Source: a bacterium
GTDB taxonomy: Bacteria > Patescibacteriota > Minisyncoccia > Phycocordibacterales > Phycocordibacteraceae
DNA: 39,132 bases
Assembly: GCA_021849125.1 (NCBI GenBank)
Contig: JAJZTG010000006.1
Location: 1-39,132, forward strand
Reading direction: 5' to 3'
Position numbers and translations under genes: made by a program. Under the pieces are notes generated by a model. That model was not told the DNA's origin. It searched no databases and was given only the letters and a program-made list of their open reading frames with translations. Shown piece after piece: positions 14,068-23,047 of this stretch. The first letter of the stretch is position 1; each line of letters starts with the position of its first letter.

Positions 14068-14604
14068 TCAGATACCGGTCATATAGAAGCTGCCGACGCA
14101 TTTCCAATTGCCATCCTGGTCTTCTTTGTAGACGACAAGGAGTGTGGCGATAAATTCGATCGGTTCGACGCGTAACCGCTTGATCCGTGGATACGCTTTG
14201 TCAAAGATGCTCGAAGTGTGCCGGGCAAGCGTAATGTGCAACGTGTTTTCTCCTTCGTATCGGCCTCGGACATAGCCTGGAACCTCACGGATGATCTTGC
14301 AAGCAGAGATCCATTGTTCAGCCAGAGCGAGCGGAACCTTCGGTTGAAGGCTCAGATATTTCTTACCGAAGGGGTGTATCTCGTCGGTCGTGAAAGACAT
14401 CGGAGGCAGGTTCCTTGCAAGATGCTTGGCGATGCGCTGTATATCCTCCTCCTCGGCCTCGACTGGAGGAAAGAGGGTGATGTACGGCGGACGGGTACGA
14501 TACGGAGCCTCAAGGCCGGTAATCTTCGCGACTCGATCCATGAGCGCGCGGATCTTTCCGGATGCAGGCTCAGGGACATTGAGTGCGAAGATATAACGGG
14601 ACAT
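14068..14604 (-). CDS. 2H phosphoesterase / 2'-5' RNA ligase-like protein
   Basis: A 178-residue protein with the LigT/2H layout. The family uses two HxT/S motifs to open 2',3'-cyclic phosphates or join RNA ends. The second motif is present (NTLHITLARH). The first, expected as PHITL, reads PPYITLFPP, so the catalytic histidine is replaced by tyrosine. Activity is therefore doubtful, or the protein binds RNA or nucleotides without cleavage. The ATG at 14604 is chosen because GAGGGAG lies about 6 nt upstream; the GTG at 14619 overlaps it. It is a lone gene between a structured RNA and the divergent cysteine desulfurase. Confidence 0.7.
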   Translation of the reverse strand: MSRYIFALNVPEPASGKIRALMDRVAKITGLEAPYRTRPPYITLFPPVEAEEEDIQRIAKHLARNLPPMSFTTDEIHPFGKKYLSLQPKVPLALAEQWISACKIIREVPGYVRGRYEGENTLHITLARHTSSIFDKAYPRIKRLRVEPIEFIATLLVVYKEDQDGNWKCVGSFYMTGI

Positions 14605-14693
14605 GAGAGGCTCCCTCACGAGTTGATCTGTCTGTACTGTACGTCTCCACTGGATGCCGAGTCAATCGGTCCGTATCGTGTAGAATACATAGC

Positions 14694-15842
14694 ATGTGGA
14701 TACGTCGACGGACCTATCTTGATGCGGCAGCAGGTATGGCGGGAAACCCATCATCGCCGCACGAGGAGGGACGGCGTGTGCGGACGATGCTCGAAGACGC
14801 ACGGACGCGCATCGCGCGGCTTCTTGAGGTGCAAGGTGATGACGTGATATTTACAAGCGGCGCGACAGAAGCGAACGCGCTCGCGATACTCGGGTACGTT
14901 CGAGCGACGAGGAAACGTGCCGGAAGCGATACGCCGGGCAGGAACAACCTGCATGTGCTCTACCTTCCGAGCGCGCATGCCTCGATCGTCGAGAATGCCA
15001 AGCGTCTCGCGCTTGAGGGCGTGACCGTCGAGCCTCTTCCTATAAAGGACTCCCGTGTCGATGTGGCGCTCCTTGCGGAGATGATCAGACCCGAAACGGT
15101 CCTGGTCGCGATGGAAGCGGTGTGTGGCGAAACCGGTGTCGTATGGAATACGCGCGAGGTAGGAGAAGTACTACGCAAGGCGCGTACCAGTGACAGGCCA
15201 GCTATCGTGCTGCACGTCGACGCGAGCCAGGCACCGCTTACGGAGAAGATCACACGGGATCATTTCGGCGCAGGGACGCTCGTGCTTGATGCGTCGAAAG
15301 TCTCGGACGTACGCAGCCTGGGCGTGCTTATCGCGCATCGGACCATCCCGCTCGAATCGTTGTATGGCGGTGGCGGTCAGGAAAGGGGTCTGAGGCCCGG
15401 CACGGAGAATCCAGAAGGGGCGGCACGGTTTGCAGCGGCGCTTGAGAGCGTCGTGAGAAGCCGCGCAGCGTTCCGCAAGAAGTCCGGCAAGATCCGGAAA
15501 CTCTTGGCCGAGCGCATCCTGAAAGATATTCCGAACGTGTTCGTGCAGGAAGGGAAGGAACAGGTTCCGAATATCCTGAACGTCGCCCTTGTCGGGAGGG
15601 ATACGGACTACCTCGTGGCCCTCCTTGACGAGGCTGGGTTTGCAGTCTCGACCAAGAGTGCTTGCGAGACTGACTCGGAAGAAGGCTCACGTGCGGTTTT
15701 TGTCCTCACCGGCGACGCGGAACGGGCTCGGGCGACCCTTCGAGTCTCTTGGGGGCCGGGCTTTTCAGCTCGCGCGGCTGCACGGTTCGTAAGAGCGCTT
15801 GTGCGGGAAACCGCGTTTATTGACAAAGGTTCATCAGAATAG
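14694..15842 (+). CDS. Cysteine desulfurase, IscS/NifS family
   Basis: A 382-residue class V aminotransferase-fold enzyme that takes sulfur from cysteine onto its own cysteine, forming alanine and a persulfide for Fe-S clusters or tRNA thiolation. Marks are YLDAAAGMAGNPSSPHEEGR at the N-terminus, FTSGATEANALAI (PLP phosphate contact), LDASKVSDVRS with the PLP lysine at about K202, GGGGQERGLRPGTEN, and the persulfide cysteine at about C324 in STKSACETD. The segment around the lysine (usually SAHKxxGPKG) is unusually altered. No IscU or other cluster genes are nearby. A TGTAGAAT box ends 8 nt before the ATG, which suggests a leaderless start. Confidence 0.85.
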   Translation: MWIRRRTYLDAAAGMAGNPSSPHEEGRRVRTMLEDARTRIARLLEVQGDDVIFTSGATEANALAILGYVRATRKRAGSDTPGRNNLHVLYLPSAHASIVENAKRLALEGVTVEPLPIKDSRVDVALLAEMIRPETVLVAMEAVCGETGVVWNTREVGEVLRKARTSDRPAIVLHVDASQAPLTEKITRDHFGAGTLVLDASKVSDVRSLGVLIAHRTIPLESLYGGGGQERGLRPGTENPEGAARFAAALESVVRSRAAFRKKSGKIRKLLAERILKDIPNVFVQEGKEQVPNILNVALVGRDTDYLVALLDEAGFAVSTKSACETDSEEGSRAVFVLTGDAERARATLRVSWGPGFSARAAARFVRALVRETAFIDKGSSE

Positions 15843-15856
15843 CATCATACTTTTAT

Positions 15857-16624
15857 ATGAATATCGAGGAACTCTCCAAATCTCAGCTCATACTTCTCAC
15901 GATACTCGTGAACTTCGTGACCTCGGTCGCGACCGGCATCCTCACGGTCTCGCTTCTTGATCATGCTCCTGCCTTCGTAACCCAGACGGTAAACCGTGTC
16001 GTCGAGCACACCATCGAGACGGTCGCTGCCGCAGCTCCTGCCGCTATCATCCAAGCACCAGCTCCCTCGAACCAGGATCTCGTCACTGCTGCGATCGGTG
16101 CTGATGCTGCTCGTATCGTCGCTATCTATGACGCCGCGACAGGCACTTCGACGCCTGTGGTGAGTCCGGGGTCGTACATCGCGAAGTCGCGCATCGTCGT
16201 GACCGCTGCACAAGACGATCTGCCGAAAGAGGCGCTTATCGAATTCACGACAGGGAGCTACGTCGCGGCTTCTCTCTCGAAGGCTGGTAAAGGGATCGCG
16301 ATTTACGGGTTCGCTGATGACGCTGTCTTGCCGAAGATCTCCTCACCTGCTTTGGTCCCAGCAAGCGAGCTTAAGCTCGGCGAGACCGCTCTCTCGGTCA
16401 GCGCTGATGGCACCGCAGCGACCGGTATCGTGGCACGGATAAGCGCTAAGGGGATCAGCACGACGTTGCCGGAAATCGGGGTCGGCACCGCGGTCGTCGA
16501 TCTCTCGGGTAATCTCATCGGCATCGGCATCGGATCACCTTCCGGTCTTCTCGTCGGCACGGACACGATCAACGCCATTCTCGCTCCTGCGCCTTCGACC
16601 GCAACGTCGACCCCGGCAAAATAA
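15857..16624 (+). CDS. Membrane-anchored protein with degenerate trypsin-like domain
   Basis: A 255-residue protein with one membrane anchor (about 11-33, LILLTILVNFVTSVATGILTV), an Ala/Pro-rich linker and an extracytoplasmic beta-rich domain. The order of strands recalls HtrA-like proteases: an SYIAKSRIVVTAAQ segment where catalytic histidine would be, and GTAVVDLSGNLIGIGIG resembling the GNSGGPLVNLxGxVVGI strand. The catalytic Ser motif reads VGTAVV and no His/Asp pair is evident, so this would be an inactive protease-like binding domain. The family assignment is an inference from motif spacing. It lies 6 nt before clpB, suggesting an envelope-stress pairing. Confidence 0.55.
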   Translation: MNIEELSKSQLILLTILVNFVTSVATGILTVSLLDHAPAFVTQTVNRVVEHTIETVAAAAPAAIIQAPAPSNQDLVTAAIGADAARIVAIYDAATGTSTPVVSPGSYIAKSRIVVTAAQDDLPKEALIEFTTGSYVAASLSKAGKGIAIYGFADDAVLPKISSPALVPASELKLGETALSVSADGTAATGIVARISAKGISTTLPEIGVGTAVVDLSGNLIGIGIGSPSGLLVGTDTINAILAPAPSTATSTPAK

Positions 16625-16630
16625 GCGATT

Positions 16631-19309
16631 ATGCCTCCTTTTAACAATTTCACTACCAAAGCCAAGGAAGCCGTGCGTCATGCGCACGAGCTTGCCATAG
16701 AGCGTGGCCAGAACCACGTCTCGCCGCTCCACCTGCTTGCCGCGCTCGTCCTGCAGGAAGAATCCCTGGTATTTTCACTTCTCGACCGGATGGAGGTCGA
16801 CACGATCATGCTTGCCGACAATATCCTCGAGCACCTCGAAGCTCCAGAGACCTCCGCGACCCTTTCGCCGTCGTATCAGATCTACCTCACGCCAGAACTC
16901 GCACAGGCCTTGGAAGCCGCCGGCAAGATCGCTGCACGTCTGAATGATGCTTTCGTCGGGACCGAACACCTTTTCCTCGCGGTACTCGAACACCCTGGGC
17001 CCGCTTCCGACATCCTCGCGCGCTTCTCGATCAAGAAAGACTTGGCGCTTTCGATACTCAAGGAGATCAGGTCATCCAAGGACGCTGACGAAGGCGAGCC
17101 GCGCCGTTTCCGGGCGCTTGCGAAATATGCGCGCAATCTGACGAAGCTTGCTGCAGAAAACAAGCTCGATCCGGTCATCGGTCGCGATAGCGAGATCAAT
17201 CGCGTGATCCAGATCCTCGCGCGGCGCACGAAGAACAATCCGGTCCTGATCGGCGAAGCAGGTGTCGGTAAGACAGCGATCGCTGAAGGTTTGGCTGTGC
17301 GTATGGCCATGGGCGACGTACCCGACTCGCTCCGAGGCAAGGAACTTCTGTCGCTCGATCTCGGTCTTATGATCGCAGGAACGAAATACCGTGGCGAGTT
17401 CGAGGAGCGTATGAAGAACGTGATGAAGGAGGCCGAGCGCGCAGAAGGCAAGATCATCATCTTCATCGATGAGCTCCATACGCTCGTGGGTGCCGGCGGT
17501 GCGGAAGGCGCGATGGATGCATCAAACATGCTGAAACCTGCGCTCGCGCGCGGCGAGATCCGCGTGATCGGGGCAACGACCCTCAAGGAATATCAGAAGC
17601 ACATCGAGAAGGACGCTGCGCTTACGCGTCGTTTCCAGCCAGTGTATGTCCAGGAGCCTTCGGTCGAAGACGGTATCGCGATCTTGCGCGGCCTGCGCGA
17701 CAAATACGAGCTTTTCCATGGCGTACGTATCACTGACGGAGCGATCGTCGCTGCAGTCGAGCTGTCGAGCCGCTACATCAGCGACCGTTTTCTGCCGGAC
17801 AAGGCGATCGACCTTATCGACGAAGCTGCTTCTGGCCTCCGCATCGCGCTTGAGAACAAGCCGCCGCTCCTTGAGGAGACCGATCGCAAGATCCGTCGTC
17901 TTGAGATCGAGAAGCAGGCGCTTCAGAAAGATCTCGATAGCGAGCAGGCGAAGGAGATCAAGGAACGTATCAAGGGTATCGATAAGGAGATTGCCGATCT
18001 GCGCGAGAAGACGCAAGAGCTCGAACTCAAGTGGAAGAACGAGAAAGAGGTCCTGAACAGTATCCGTGCCGCAAAGACGGAGCTCGAGGAGCTTAAGGTC
18101 CAAGCAGACAACGCCGAAGCGGCTGCTGATCTCGGTACGGTCGCGGAGATCCGCTACGGGAAGATCCCGCATATCCAGAAAGACCTCGAGACGAAGCTCA
18201 AGCGCTTGAAGACTCTTCAGAAATCGCGTCGCGTCTTGAACGAAGAAGTGACCGAGCAGGAAATCGCTGCTGTCGTCTCGCGCTGGACCGGCGTGCCCGT
18301 AGCGAAGATGCTTGAAGAAGAGGCGGCCAAGCTCTCGCGCATGGAAGAGGCCCTGAAAGGGAGCATCATCGGCCAGGATGCTGCCGTGAAAAAGGTGACG
18401 GACGCCGTGAAGCGCTCACGCGTGGGTATCAGCGACCCGAATCGTCCGATCGGCTCGTTCCTCTTCCTCGGGCCGACCGGTGTCGGTAAGACCGAGCTTT
18501 CGAAGAAGCTCGCCGAGTTCATGTTCAACGATCCGGACGCATTGGTGCGTGTCGACATGTCAGAGTTCATGGAGAAGCATTCGGTGGCGAAACTCATCGG
18601 CGCGCCTCCGGGCTACGTGGGGTACGAGGAGGCCGGTTCGCTTACCGAAAAGATCCGTCATCGCCCGTACGCCGTAGTGCTCTTCGACGAAGTCGAGAAG
18701 GCTCACCCGGAGGTTTTCAATATCCTCCTGCAGGTCCTTGATTCGGGACACCTGACCGACGGCAAGGGCCGCAAGGTCAATTTCAAGAACACGATCATCG
18801 TGCTCACGTCCAACATCGGCGGCGAGTTCATCGACAAGCTCGCGCACATGGGCTTCGGCACGGTGAACGCGACGGAAGCGACCCGCTTCGAGGAGACGAA
18901 GGAGAAGGTCATGGGCGCTCTGCGTGAGCACTTCCGTCCGGAGTTCTTGAACCGCCTTGATGACATCATCATCTTTGATCCGCTTGCCAAGGAAGCGCTC
19001 GCACAGATCGTAGATGTGCAAGTGGAGGAGGTCGTGAAGCGTCTGGCACAAAAGCGCATCGTCCTCAATATCGCGCCTGAAGTGCACGCCTGGCTCGCCG
19101 AGAAGGGCTACAGTCCGGAGTATGGCGCCCGTCCGCTTCGCCGTGCGATTCAGGATGCGATTCTGACCCCGCTCGCCTCGCTCATGATTGGCCAGGGTCT
19201 CATGGAGGGCGGTACCGCCACCGTCTCGATCAGGGCGGGTGAACCGCATTTCGAGATCAAGAAGGCCCCCGTCCGCACCCGCCGCCCGAAGGCAGCTGCG
19301 GTTGCTTAA
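16631..19309 (+). CDS. clpB: ATP-dependent disaggregase ClpB (Hsp100)
   Basis: An 892-residue Hsp100 that threads aggregated proteins through a hexameric ring, usually with DnaK. The N-domain has two Clp-N repeats (about 1-150), NBD1 has Walker [10 protein letters not shown] (about 207-215) and Walker [11 protein letters not shown] (about 276-285), a long coiled-coil middle domain covers about 400-540, and NBD2 has GPTGVGKTE (about 614-622). The middle domain is long and ClpB-like. No P-loop IGF/IGL tripeptide for ClpP docking is obvious, which favours ClpB over ClpC. The C-terminus ends in a basic tail. No Shine-Dalgarno; spacing to the upstream membrane gene is 6 nt. Confidence 0.92.
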   Translation: MPPFNNFTTKAKEAVRHAHELAIERGQNHVSPLHLLAALVLQEESLVFSLLDRMEVDTIMLADNILEHLEAPETSATLSPSYQIYLTPELAQALEAAGKIAARLNDAFVGTEHLFLAVLEHPGPASDILARFSIKKDLALSILKEIRSSKDADEGEPRRFRALAKYARNLTKLAAENKLDPVIGRDSEINRVIQILARRTKNNPVLIGEAGVGKTAIAEGLAVRMAMGDVPDSLRGKELLSLDLGLMIAGTKYRGEFEERMKNVMKEAERAEGKIIIFIDELHTLVGAGGAEGAMDASNMLKPALARGEIRVIGATTLKEYQKHIEKDAALTRRFQPVYVQEPSVEDGIAILRGLRDKYELFHGVRITDGAIVAAVELSSRYISDRFLPDKAIDLIDEAASGLRIALENKPPLLEETDRKIRRLEIEKQALQKDLDSEQAKEIKERIKGIDKEIADLREKTQELELKWKNEKEVLNSIRAAKTELEELKVQADNAEAAADLGTVAEIRYGKIPHIQKDLETKLKRLKTLQKSRRVLNEEVTEQEIAAVVSRWTGVPVAKMLEEEAAKLSRMEEALKGSIIGQDAAVKKVTDAVKRSRVGISDPNRPIGSFLFLGPTGVGKTELSKKLAEFMFNDPDALVRVDMSEFMEKHSVAKLIGAPPGYVGYEEAGSLTEKIRHRPYAVVLFDEVEKAHPEVFNILLQVLDSGHLTDGKGRKVNFKNTIIVLTSNIGGEFIDKLAHMGFGTVNATEATRFEETKEKVMGALREHFRPEFLNRLDDIIIFDPLAKEALAQIVDVQVEEVVKRLAQKRIVLNIAPEVHAWLAEKGYSPEYGARPLRRAIQDAILTPLASLMIGQGLMEGGTATVSIRAGEPHFEIKKAPVRTRRPKAAAVA

Positions 19310-19321
19310 GAACGGCCGGTC

Positions 19322-19330
19322 TGCTATAGT
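19322..19330 (+). promoter_or_regulatory. Extended -10 promoter of rpmG
   Basis: TGCTATAGT ends 9 nt before the ATG at 19340. Confidence 0.55.
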
Positions 19331-19339
19331 TTCCGCACT

Positions 19340-19495
19340 ATGTCACAGATTCGCCTTATCAAGCTCAAGTCGACGAAGTCGCCGCACGTCATCTGGACGC
19401 GCAAGAACAAGAAGACGACTGAGCGCAAGATCGAGCTCACCAAGTTTGATCCGACTATCCGCGCGCGCGTCACCTTCAAGGAGGCGAAGAAATAA
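19340..19495 (+). CDS. rpmG: 50S ribosomal protein bL33 (not in the ORF track)
   Basis: A 51-residue protein missed by the ORF track because of its length. It reads MSQIRLIKLKSTKS at the start, then TRKNKKTTERKIELTKFDP and ends RVTFKEAKK, which is the bL33 pattern (KNKR...KLELKKYDP...FKEAK). The zinc-binding cysteines of the C+ form are absent, so this is a zinc-independent version. It has its own extended -10 box, no Shine-Dalgarno and a following terminator, so it is a single-gene transcription unit after clpB. Confidence 0.93.
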   Translation: MSQIRLIKLKSTKSPHVIWTRKNKKTTERKIELTKFDPTIRARVTFKEAKK

Positions 19496-19497
19496 GC

Positions 19498-19542
19498 AAA
19501 ATATAAAACGCGGACCATTTTGGGTCCGCGTTTTATATTTTA
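19498..19542. terminator. Perfect bidirectional terminator between rpmG and MFS gene
   Basis: A 19-bp stem (AAAATATAAAACGCGGACC / GGTCCGCGTTTTATATTTT) with A- and T-rich flanks, between two convergent genes. Confidence 0.9.
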
Positions 19543-19573
19543 TCCGCAGGTACACAGGCTGATTTTATCTTCG

Positions 19574-20752
19574 CTACGAGCGCGTCAATCTACGCTCTGA
19601 GAGCGATACAGAAAACATGAGGAGAATGAGGCCGCTGATTACAACAATTCCCGCACAAAGAAACGCGAAAGAAGGGCTGAATGCTTGCCAGAGCCAGCCG
19701 CCGCCGATGCCGGCAAGGAGCGCGCCGAACCCGGTGACCGCCTGAAGCCAGCCGAGTCCTTTCCCGCGGACTTCTGCCGCAGAGAGTTGGGAGGCGTACG
19801 AGCGTTGTACGCCGTCAGTCAGTGCCGGAAAGAGACCGAGCGTGAGGAAGCCGAAAGCAAGCGACCATGCACCACCGGCAAGGGCGATCACTGCGTAGCC
19901 CACGAGCAAGAAGACATACCCGATGATGATGACGATCGGTGCGCCGAAACGATCGCTCGCGCGTCCGGCCGGAAGCGAGAAGACGGCATAGGAGAGGTTG
20001 TAGGCCATATAGAAGAGCGGGATATTGGCGATGAGGAGGCCGAGCGATTCCGTCTGGAGCAGCATGACCGCGATCGGAAGCGAGCCTACCGAAAGGACGA
20101 AAAGCGAGAGGAGGTAGAGCTTGAAACGGCGTGAGAGGGCACCGCTTCCGGTCGTTGCAGTCTTCAATTGCGTCGTCACGACATCACGGATGAAGAAAAG
20201 CGTCGCGATAGAAAGAAGGCCGACGACGAAGGCGGTCAGGAAGACCTTATCGAAATCAAGCGGGAAGGCGCGAAGGATGAGATAGGCGACCAGCGGCCCC
20301 AATATCGCCCCTATCGTATCCATAGCGCGGTGGTAACCGAAGGAACGTCCGAGAGTATCTTCCGACGCGGAGAAGGAGATAAGCGCGTCTCGTGCTGGGT
20401 CGCGCAGCCCCTTGCCCACACGGTCGAGGAAACGCAAACCGAGCGTCCCAGAAACCGTGGAGACGAGGACATAGAACGGACGCGTCGCGACGGAAAGGGC
20501 GTATCCCGTGATGATGAACGGCTTACGGCTCCTGATCTTGTCAGAAAGCCGGCCTGAGTAGACCTTGAATGCGTTTGCGGTCGCTTCGGCAATGCCGTCG
20601 ACGAGACCGAGCGAGGCTGCACCGGCGCCGAGGATGGAAGTGAAGAATGCAGGGAAGGCCGCAAAGACCATCTCGGAAGAGAAGTCATTGAAGAGGCTCG
20701 TGAGGCCGAGGATGAAGACGTTTTTCGGCAGGCCGAAGATACGCTCGAGCAT
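19574..20752 (-). CDS. MFS transporter
   Basis: A 392-residue major facilitator with about 12 hydrophobic segments. Typical signatures are the loop-2 motif SGRLSDKIRSRKPFIITGY (variant of GxLaDrxGrkp) after TM2, RFLDRVGKGLRDPARDALIS in the cytoplasmic loop after TM4, and a second GRASDRFGAPIVIIIGY after TM8. The RVGKGLRxPARDALI segment is typical of a group of putative drug or metabolite exporters of unknown substrate. A TGCTATCAT box ends 6 nt before the ATG, indicating a leaderless message. The gene is preceded by an array of hairpins and shares a terminator with rpmG. Confidence 0.88.
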   Translation of the reverse strand: MLERIFGLPKNVFILGLTSLFNDFSSEMVFAAFPAFFTSILGAGAASLGLVDGIAEATANAFKVYSGRLSDKIRSRKPFIITGYALSVATRPFYVLVSTVSGTLGLRFLDRVGKGLRDPARDALISFSASEDTLGRSFGYHRAMDTIGAILGPLVAYLILRAFPLDFDKVFLTAFVVGLLSIATLFFIRDVVTTQLKTATTGSGALSRRFKLYLLSLFVLSVGSLPIAVMLLQTESLGLLIANIPLFYMAYNLSYAVFSLPAGRASDRFGAPIVIIIGYVFLLVGYAVIALAGGAWSLAFGFLTLGLFPALTDGVQRSYASQLSAAEVRGKGLGWLQAVTGFGALLAGIGGGWLWQAFSPSFAFLCAGIVVISGLILLMFSVSLSERRLTRS

Positions 20753-20758
20753 GAGTAG

Positions 20759-20767
20759 ATGATAGCA
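20759..20767 (-). promoter_or_regulatory. Extended -10 promoter of the MFS gene
   Basis: TGCTATCAT on the minus strand, 6 nt from the start codon. Confidence 0.55.
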
Positions 20768-20802
20768 GAGTACTGATCACCAGGATCGCGAGTACGCGTA
20801 TC

Positions 20803-20966
20803 GATCCTTAGAGGATCAACTCTCAAGGTTTTCGATTCCTGGTCGCGAAGTCTCCCAGACTTCGCTTGGGTCCGCCTGTGGTCACAGATAATTCAGTTGC
20901 CGTCGCAACTGAATTTCCGCGATCCCGGCTCGCGGTTTTGTCTGCTGACAAAACATCGCTGCGCCT
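20803..20966. repeat. Array of short perfect hairpins downstream of tRNA-Trp
   Basis: Four perfect stem-loops follow each other: GATCCT-tag-AGGATC (20803), GCGAAGTCT-ccc-AGACTTCGC (20845), AATTCAGTTGC-cgtc-GCAACTGAATT (20890) and GTTTTGTC-tgct-GACAAAAC (20935). The last is bracketed by CCCGGCTCGC and GCTGCGCCT boxes exactly 24 nt apart, the same pair of boxes at the same spacing as at 24651-24693. No gene is seen here. Confidence 0.75.
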
Positions 20967-20969
20967 CCC

Positions 20970-21012
20970 GCAAATGAGAAAAGACTGGAGCAGTCCAGTC
21001 TTTTCTCATTTG
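20970..21012 (-). terminator. Long terminator hairpin of tRNA-Trp
   Basis: A stem of about 19 bp (GCAAATGAGAAAAGACTGGA / TCCAGTCTTTTCTCATTTGC) begins right at the tRNA 3' end. Confidence 0.75.
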
Positions 21013-21083
21013 CGGGCCCACCAGGAATCGAACCTGGACTAGCGGTTTTGGAGACCGCTGTTCTACCACTAAACTATGGACCC
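21013..21083 (-). tRNA. tRNA-Trp(CCA)
   Basis: Acceptor GGGTCCA/TGGGCCC, D-arm AGTTTAGTGGTAGAACA, anticodon stem-loop GCGGT-CTCCAAA-ACCGC (CCA), T-arm CCAGGTTCGATTCCTGG, discriminator G. The terminal CCA is not encoded. Confidence 0.95.
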
Positions 21084-21186
21084 GAAGTGAGGCGGAACGA
21101 AGTAATGCCTCGCAGTACTCACGATACCAGAAAGCAGGGTGGGGGAAAAGCACGCACCGAAGCTTTCTGCACGGTATGATACGAGT

Positions 21187-22173
21187 ATGCGTTCCCGCGC
21201 CACTTTTCTCGCACTCTTCATCATCATAGGGTCATTCGCATTACCGCACCTCGCGCATGCGGGCGGCATCCCTTTCTTCGGCCCCATCATCCCCAAGGAT
21301 TACAGTATCTGCCCAGCAGGATGGGGACTGCTCATCACGGTTGTGAACAACATCATCAGTCTGCTCCTTACTCTGATGATCACCTTTGTCGCGCCGCTCA
21401 TGATCGCGTACGCAGGTTTCTTGCTCGTCGTAAATCGAGGGGACTCGGGGGCTATCAGCAAAGCAAGAGGGATATTTACAAACATCGTCGTTGGTCTTGT
21501 CGTGTCTTTTTCGGCATGGATGATCGTCGATTGGATCATGGCAGCGCTCTATAGCCCTTCGGACGTCGGAGGTACCTGGTCGAGTCTCATTTCCGGAGGA
21601 GGCGATGCCTGTCTCCCGCAGAAAGGCGCACTTCCGGGCGAAGGGTTAACCTCGGCAGGGTCCACAGGCGTAGCGACAAGTCCTGGTACAGGCGCATGTG
21701 CAGTAACGCCGCTCACGCCGCTTGCTACCGCTCTCGCCCAGAGAATGGAATCAGGACAGACGATCATTTGGGATAACACCGATTCACGATTGAAGCCTTG
21801 TGTCGACAAGTTCATCGGCCAGGTCGGAGGGACGGTCACTTCTGCATACCGCCCAGCGGAATACCAGTCACATTTGCGGGAAATATACGATAAGTGGTGC
21901 GGACAAGGGTTGAAAACAAATACTCAAGTTGCGTGTACCAGCATAAAAAGCGCGATCTCGACGGAGGTAGGCAAACATTTCGGTTCTAGTTGGAGTTGCG
22001 GTTCCGTCGGCCAGACATCCCAGCACTCTTCAGGTACGGCAGTCGACATAAGCGGTATCAATCACAGTAGCGCGGCAGTGCAGCAAGCCGCTGCCTCGTC
22101 TTGTCTCACCTGGCGGAATTATCCGGGCGATCCCTACCACTACGACCTCAAGTCTTCTTGTTCCTGCCGATAA
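21187..22173 (+). CDS. Pilin-like membrane domain fused to M15-type peptidase domain
   Basis: A 328-residue protein with a signal peptide ending LAHA (about residue 24), two hydrophobic helices in the T4SS-pilin arrangement (about 48-80 and 96-118; loop NRGDSGAISKARG), a Gly/Ser/Thr-rich linker and a C-terminal domain with the VanY/D,D-carboxypeptidase-like signature: SAYRPAEYQSHLRE, SQHSSGTAVDISG (SxHxxGxAxD, about 276-289) and DPYHYDL (HxH-like, here YHYD). This would be a zinc peptidase that trims peptidoglycan stem peptides. The start at 21187 follows a TATGAT -10 box by 6 nt; the track's 21139 lies upstream of that promoter. Six or more cysteines in the outer domain may form disulfides. 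Confidence 0.75.
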   Translation: MRSRATFLALFIIIGSFALPHLAHAGGIPFFGPIIPKDYSICPAGWGLLITVVNNIISLLLTLMITFVAPLMIAYAGFLLVVNRGDSGAISKARGIFTNIVVGLVVSFSAWMIVDWIMAALYSPSDVGGTWSSLISGGGDACLPQKGALPGEGLTSAGSTGVATSPGTGACAVTPLTPLATALAQRMESGQTIIWDNTDSRLKPCVDKFIGQVGGTVTSAYRPAEYQSHLREIYDKWCGQGLKTNTQVACTSIKSAISTEVGKHFGSSWSCGSVGQTSQHSSGTAVDISGINHSSAAVQQAAASSCLTWRNYPGDPYHYDLKSSCSCR

Positions 22174-22184
22174 CTTAAAGGAGC

Positions 22185-23000
22185 TTAACGTCCTAGTTTC
22201 CGAAGCCACGCGCGTTGGCGGCGCGCGTACTGCCAGAGTTTTGCTGAAAGCGCGGGGAGAAGCGATGTCTCGGTGCGCTCGCCACGCAGGTACTCTCCGA
22301 CGAGACGATACTCGAGTCCGAGCTCGTTCAGGCGAGCGTCGCCCACGTCTCTACGAACACGGCGCACTTCTTCTACAAGCCGGCGATCGAGCGCTTGCTC
22401 GAGTCGTGTGTCGATGCGTTCGCGGAGCTCTTCGCGCGGGGGATTGATGATGATCCACTCTGCGTCGTAAGCAGGTACGAGTTTTCGTGAAGGCACTTTG
22501 CCGTGTGCCTCGATGATCTCAAGGGCGCGTATGAGGCGACGGCGGTTGTGCGGATCGAGCGCGGCCGCGCGGTCAGGATCAGCTGCATTGATGCGTGCGA
22601 CGAGCTCTTCATTAGAAAGCTTTTCGAGCTCCCCGCGTAGCGTGAGATCCGGGTTTGTCTCTTCCGGAAGGCCATACAGGAGCGCATCGAAATAGAAATG
22701 CGTGCCACCGGCGAGGATGGGGAGTTTGCCACGTGCGCTGATCTCTCTGATGAGTTCGGTCGCGTCTTTGACGAAATCGCCCGCAGAGTATGCATCTCTC
22801 GGGTCTCGGATGTCGATCAGATGATGAGGGACACTGCGCATCTCTTCCCGAGTGATCTTTTCAGTGCCGATATCAAGACCGCGATAGACTTGCCGCGAAT
22901 CGACGGAAATCACTTCGCCGCCGCGCGTGAGCGCTTCCTCGACCGCACGCGCGGATTTTCCTGAAGCAGTGGGCCCTGCGATGCAGAGAATTTGTGCCAT
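22185..23000 (-). CDS. miaA: tRNA dimethylallyltransferase
   Basis: A 271-residue MiaA, which transfers dimethylallyl from DMAPP to A37 of tRNAs reading UNN codons. The P-loop GPTASGKS (about 8-15), SVDSRQVYRGLDIGTEK, HHLIDIRDPRDAYSAGDF, GGTHFYFDALLYGL and DPHNRRRLIRALEI are all present. It is shorter than E. coli MiaA (316) at the C-terminus, ending shortly after YARRQRAWLRK. The ATG at 23000 is preferred to the track's start at 23021, which lies in the promoter. It is divergent from ahpC. Leu(UAA), Leu(CAA), Cys and Trp tRNAs in this window are typical substrates with A at 37. Confidence 0.92.
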   Translation of the reverse strand: MAQILCIAGPTASGKSARAVEEALTRGGEVISVDSRQVYRGLDIGTEKITREEMRSVPHHLIDIRDPRDAYSAGDFVKDATELIREISARGKLPILAGGTHFYFDALLYGLPEETNPDLTLRGELEKLSNEELVARINAADPDRAAALDPHNRRRLIRALEIIEAHGKVPSRKLVPAYDAEWIIINPPREELRERIDTRLEQALDRRLVEEVRRVRRDVGDARLNELGLEYRLVGEYLRGERTETSLLPALSAKLWQYARRQRAWLRKLGR

Positions 23001-23012
23001 GACTCGATGCGA

Positions 23013-23021
23013 TGGTATCAT
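23013..23021. promoter_or_regulatory. Overlapping divergent -10 boxes of miaA and ahpC
   Basis: TGGTATCAT (plus) and GGTATGAT (minus) lie within one near-palindromic GGTATCATACC, so the two genes share one promoter core. Confidence 0.5.
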
Positions 23022-23047
23022 ACCCGGTACCTAACCAGAATACGCCT

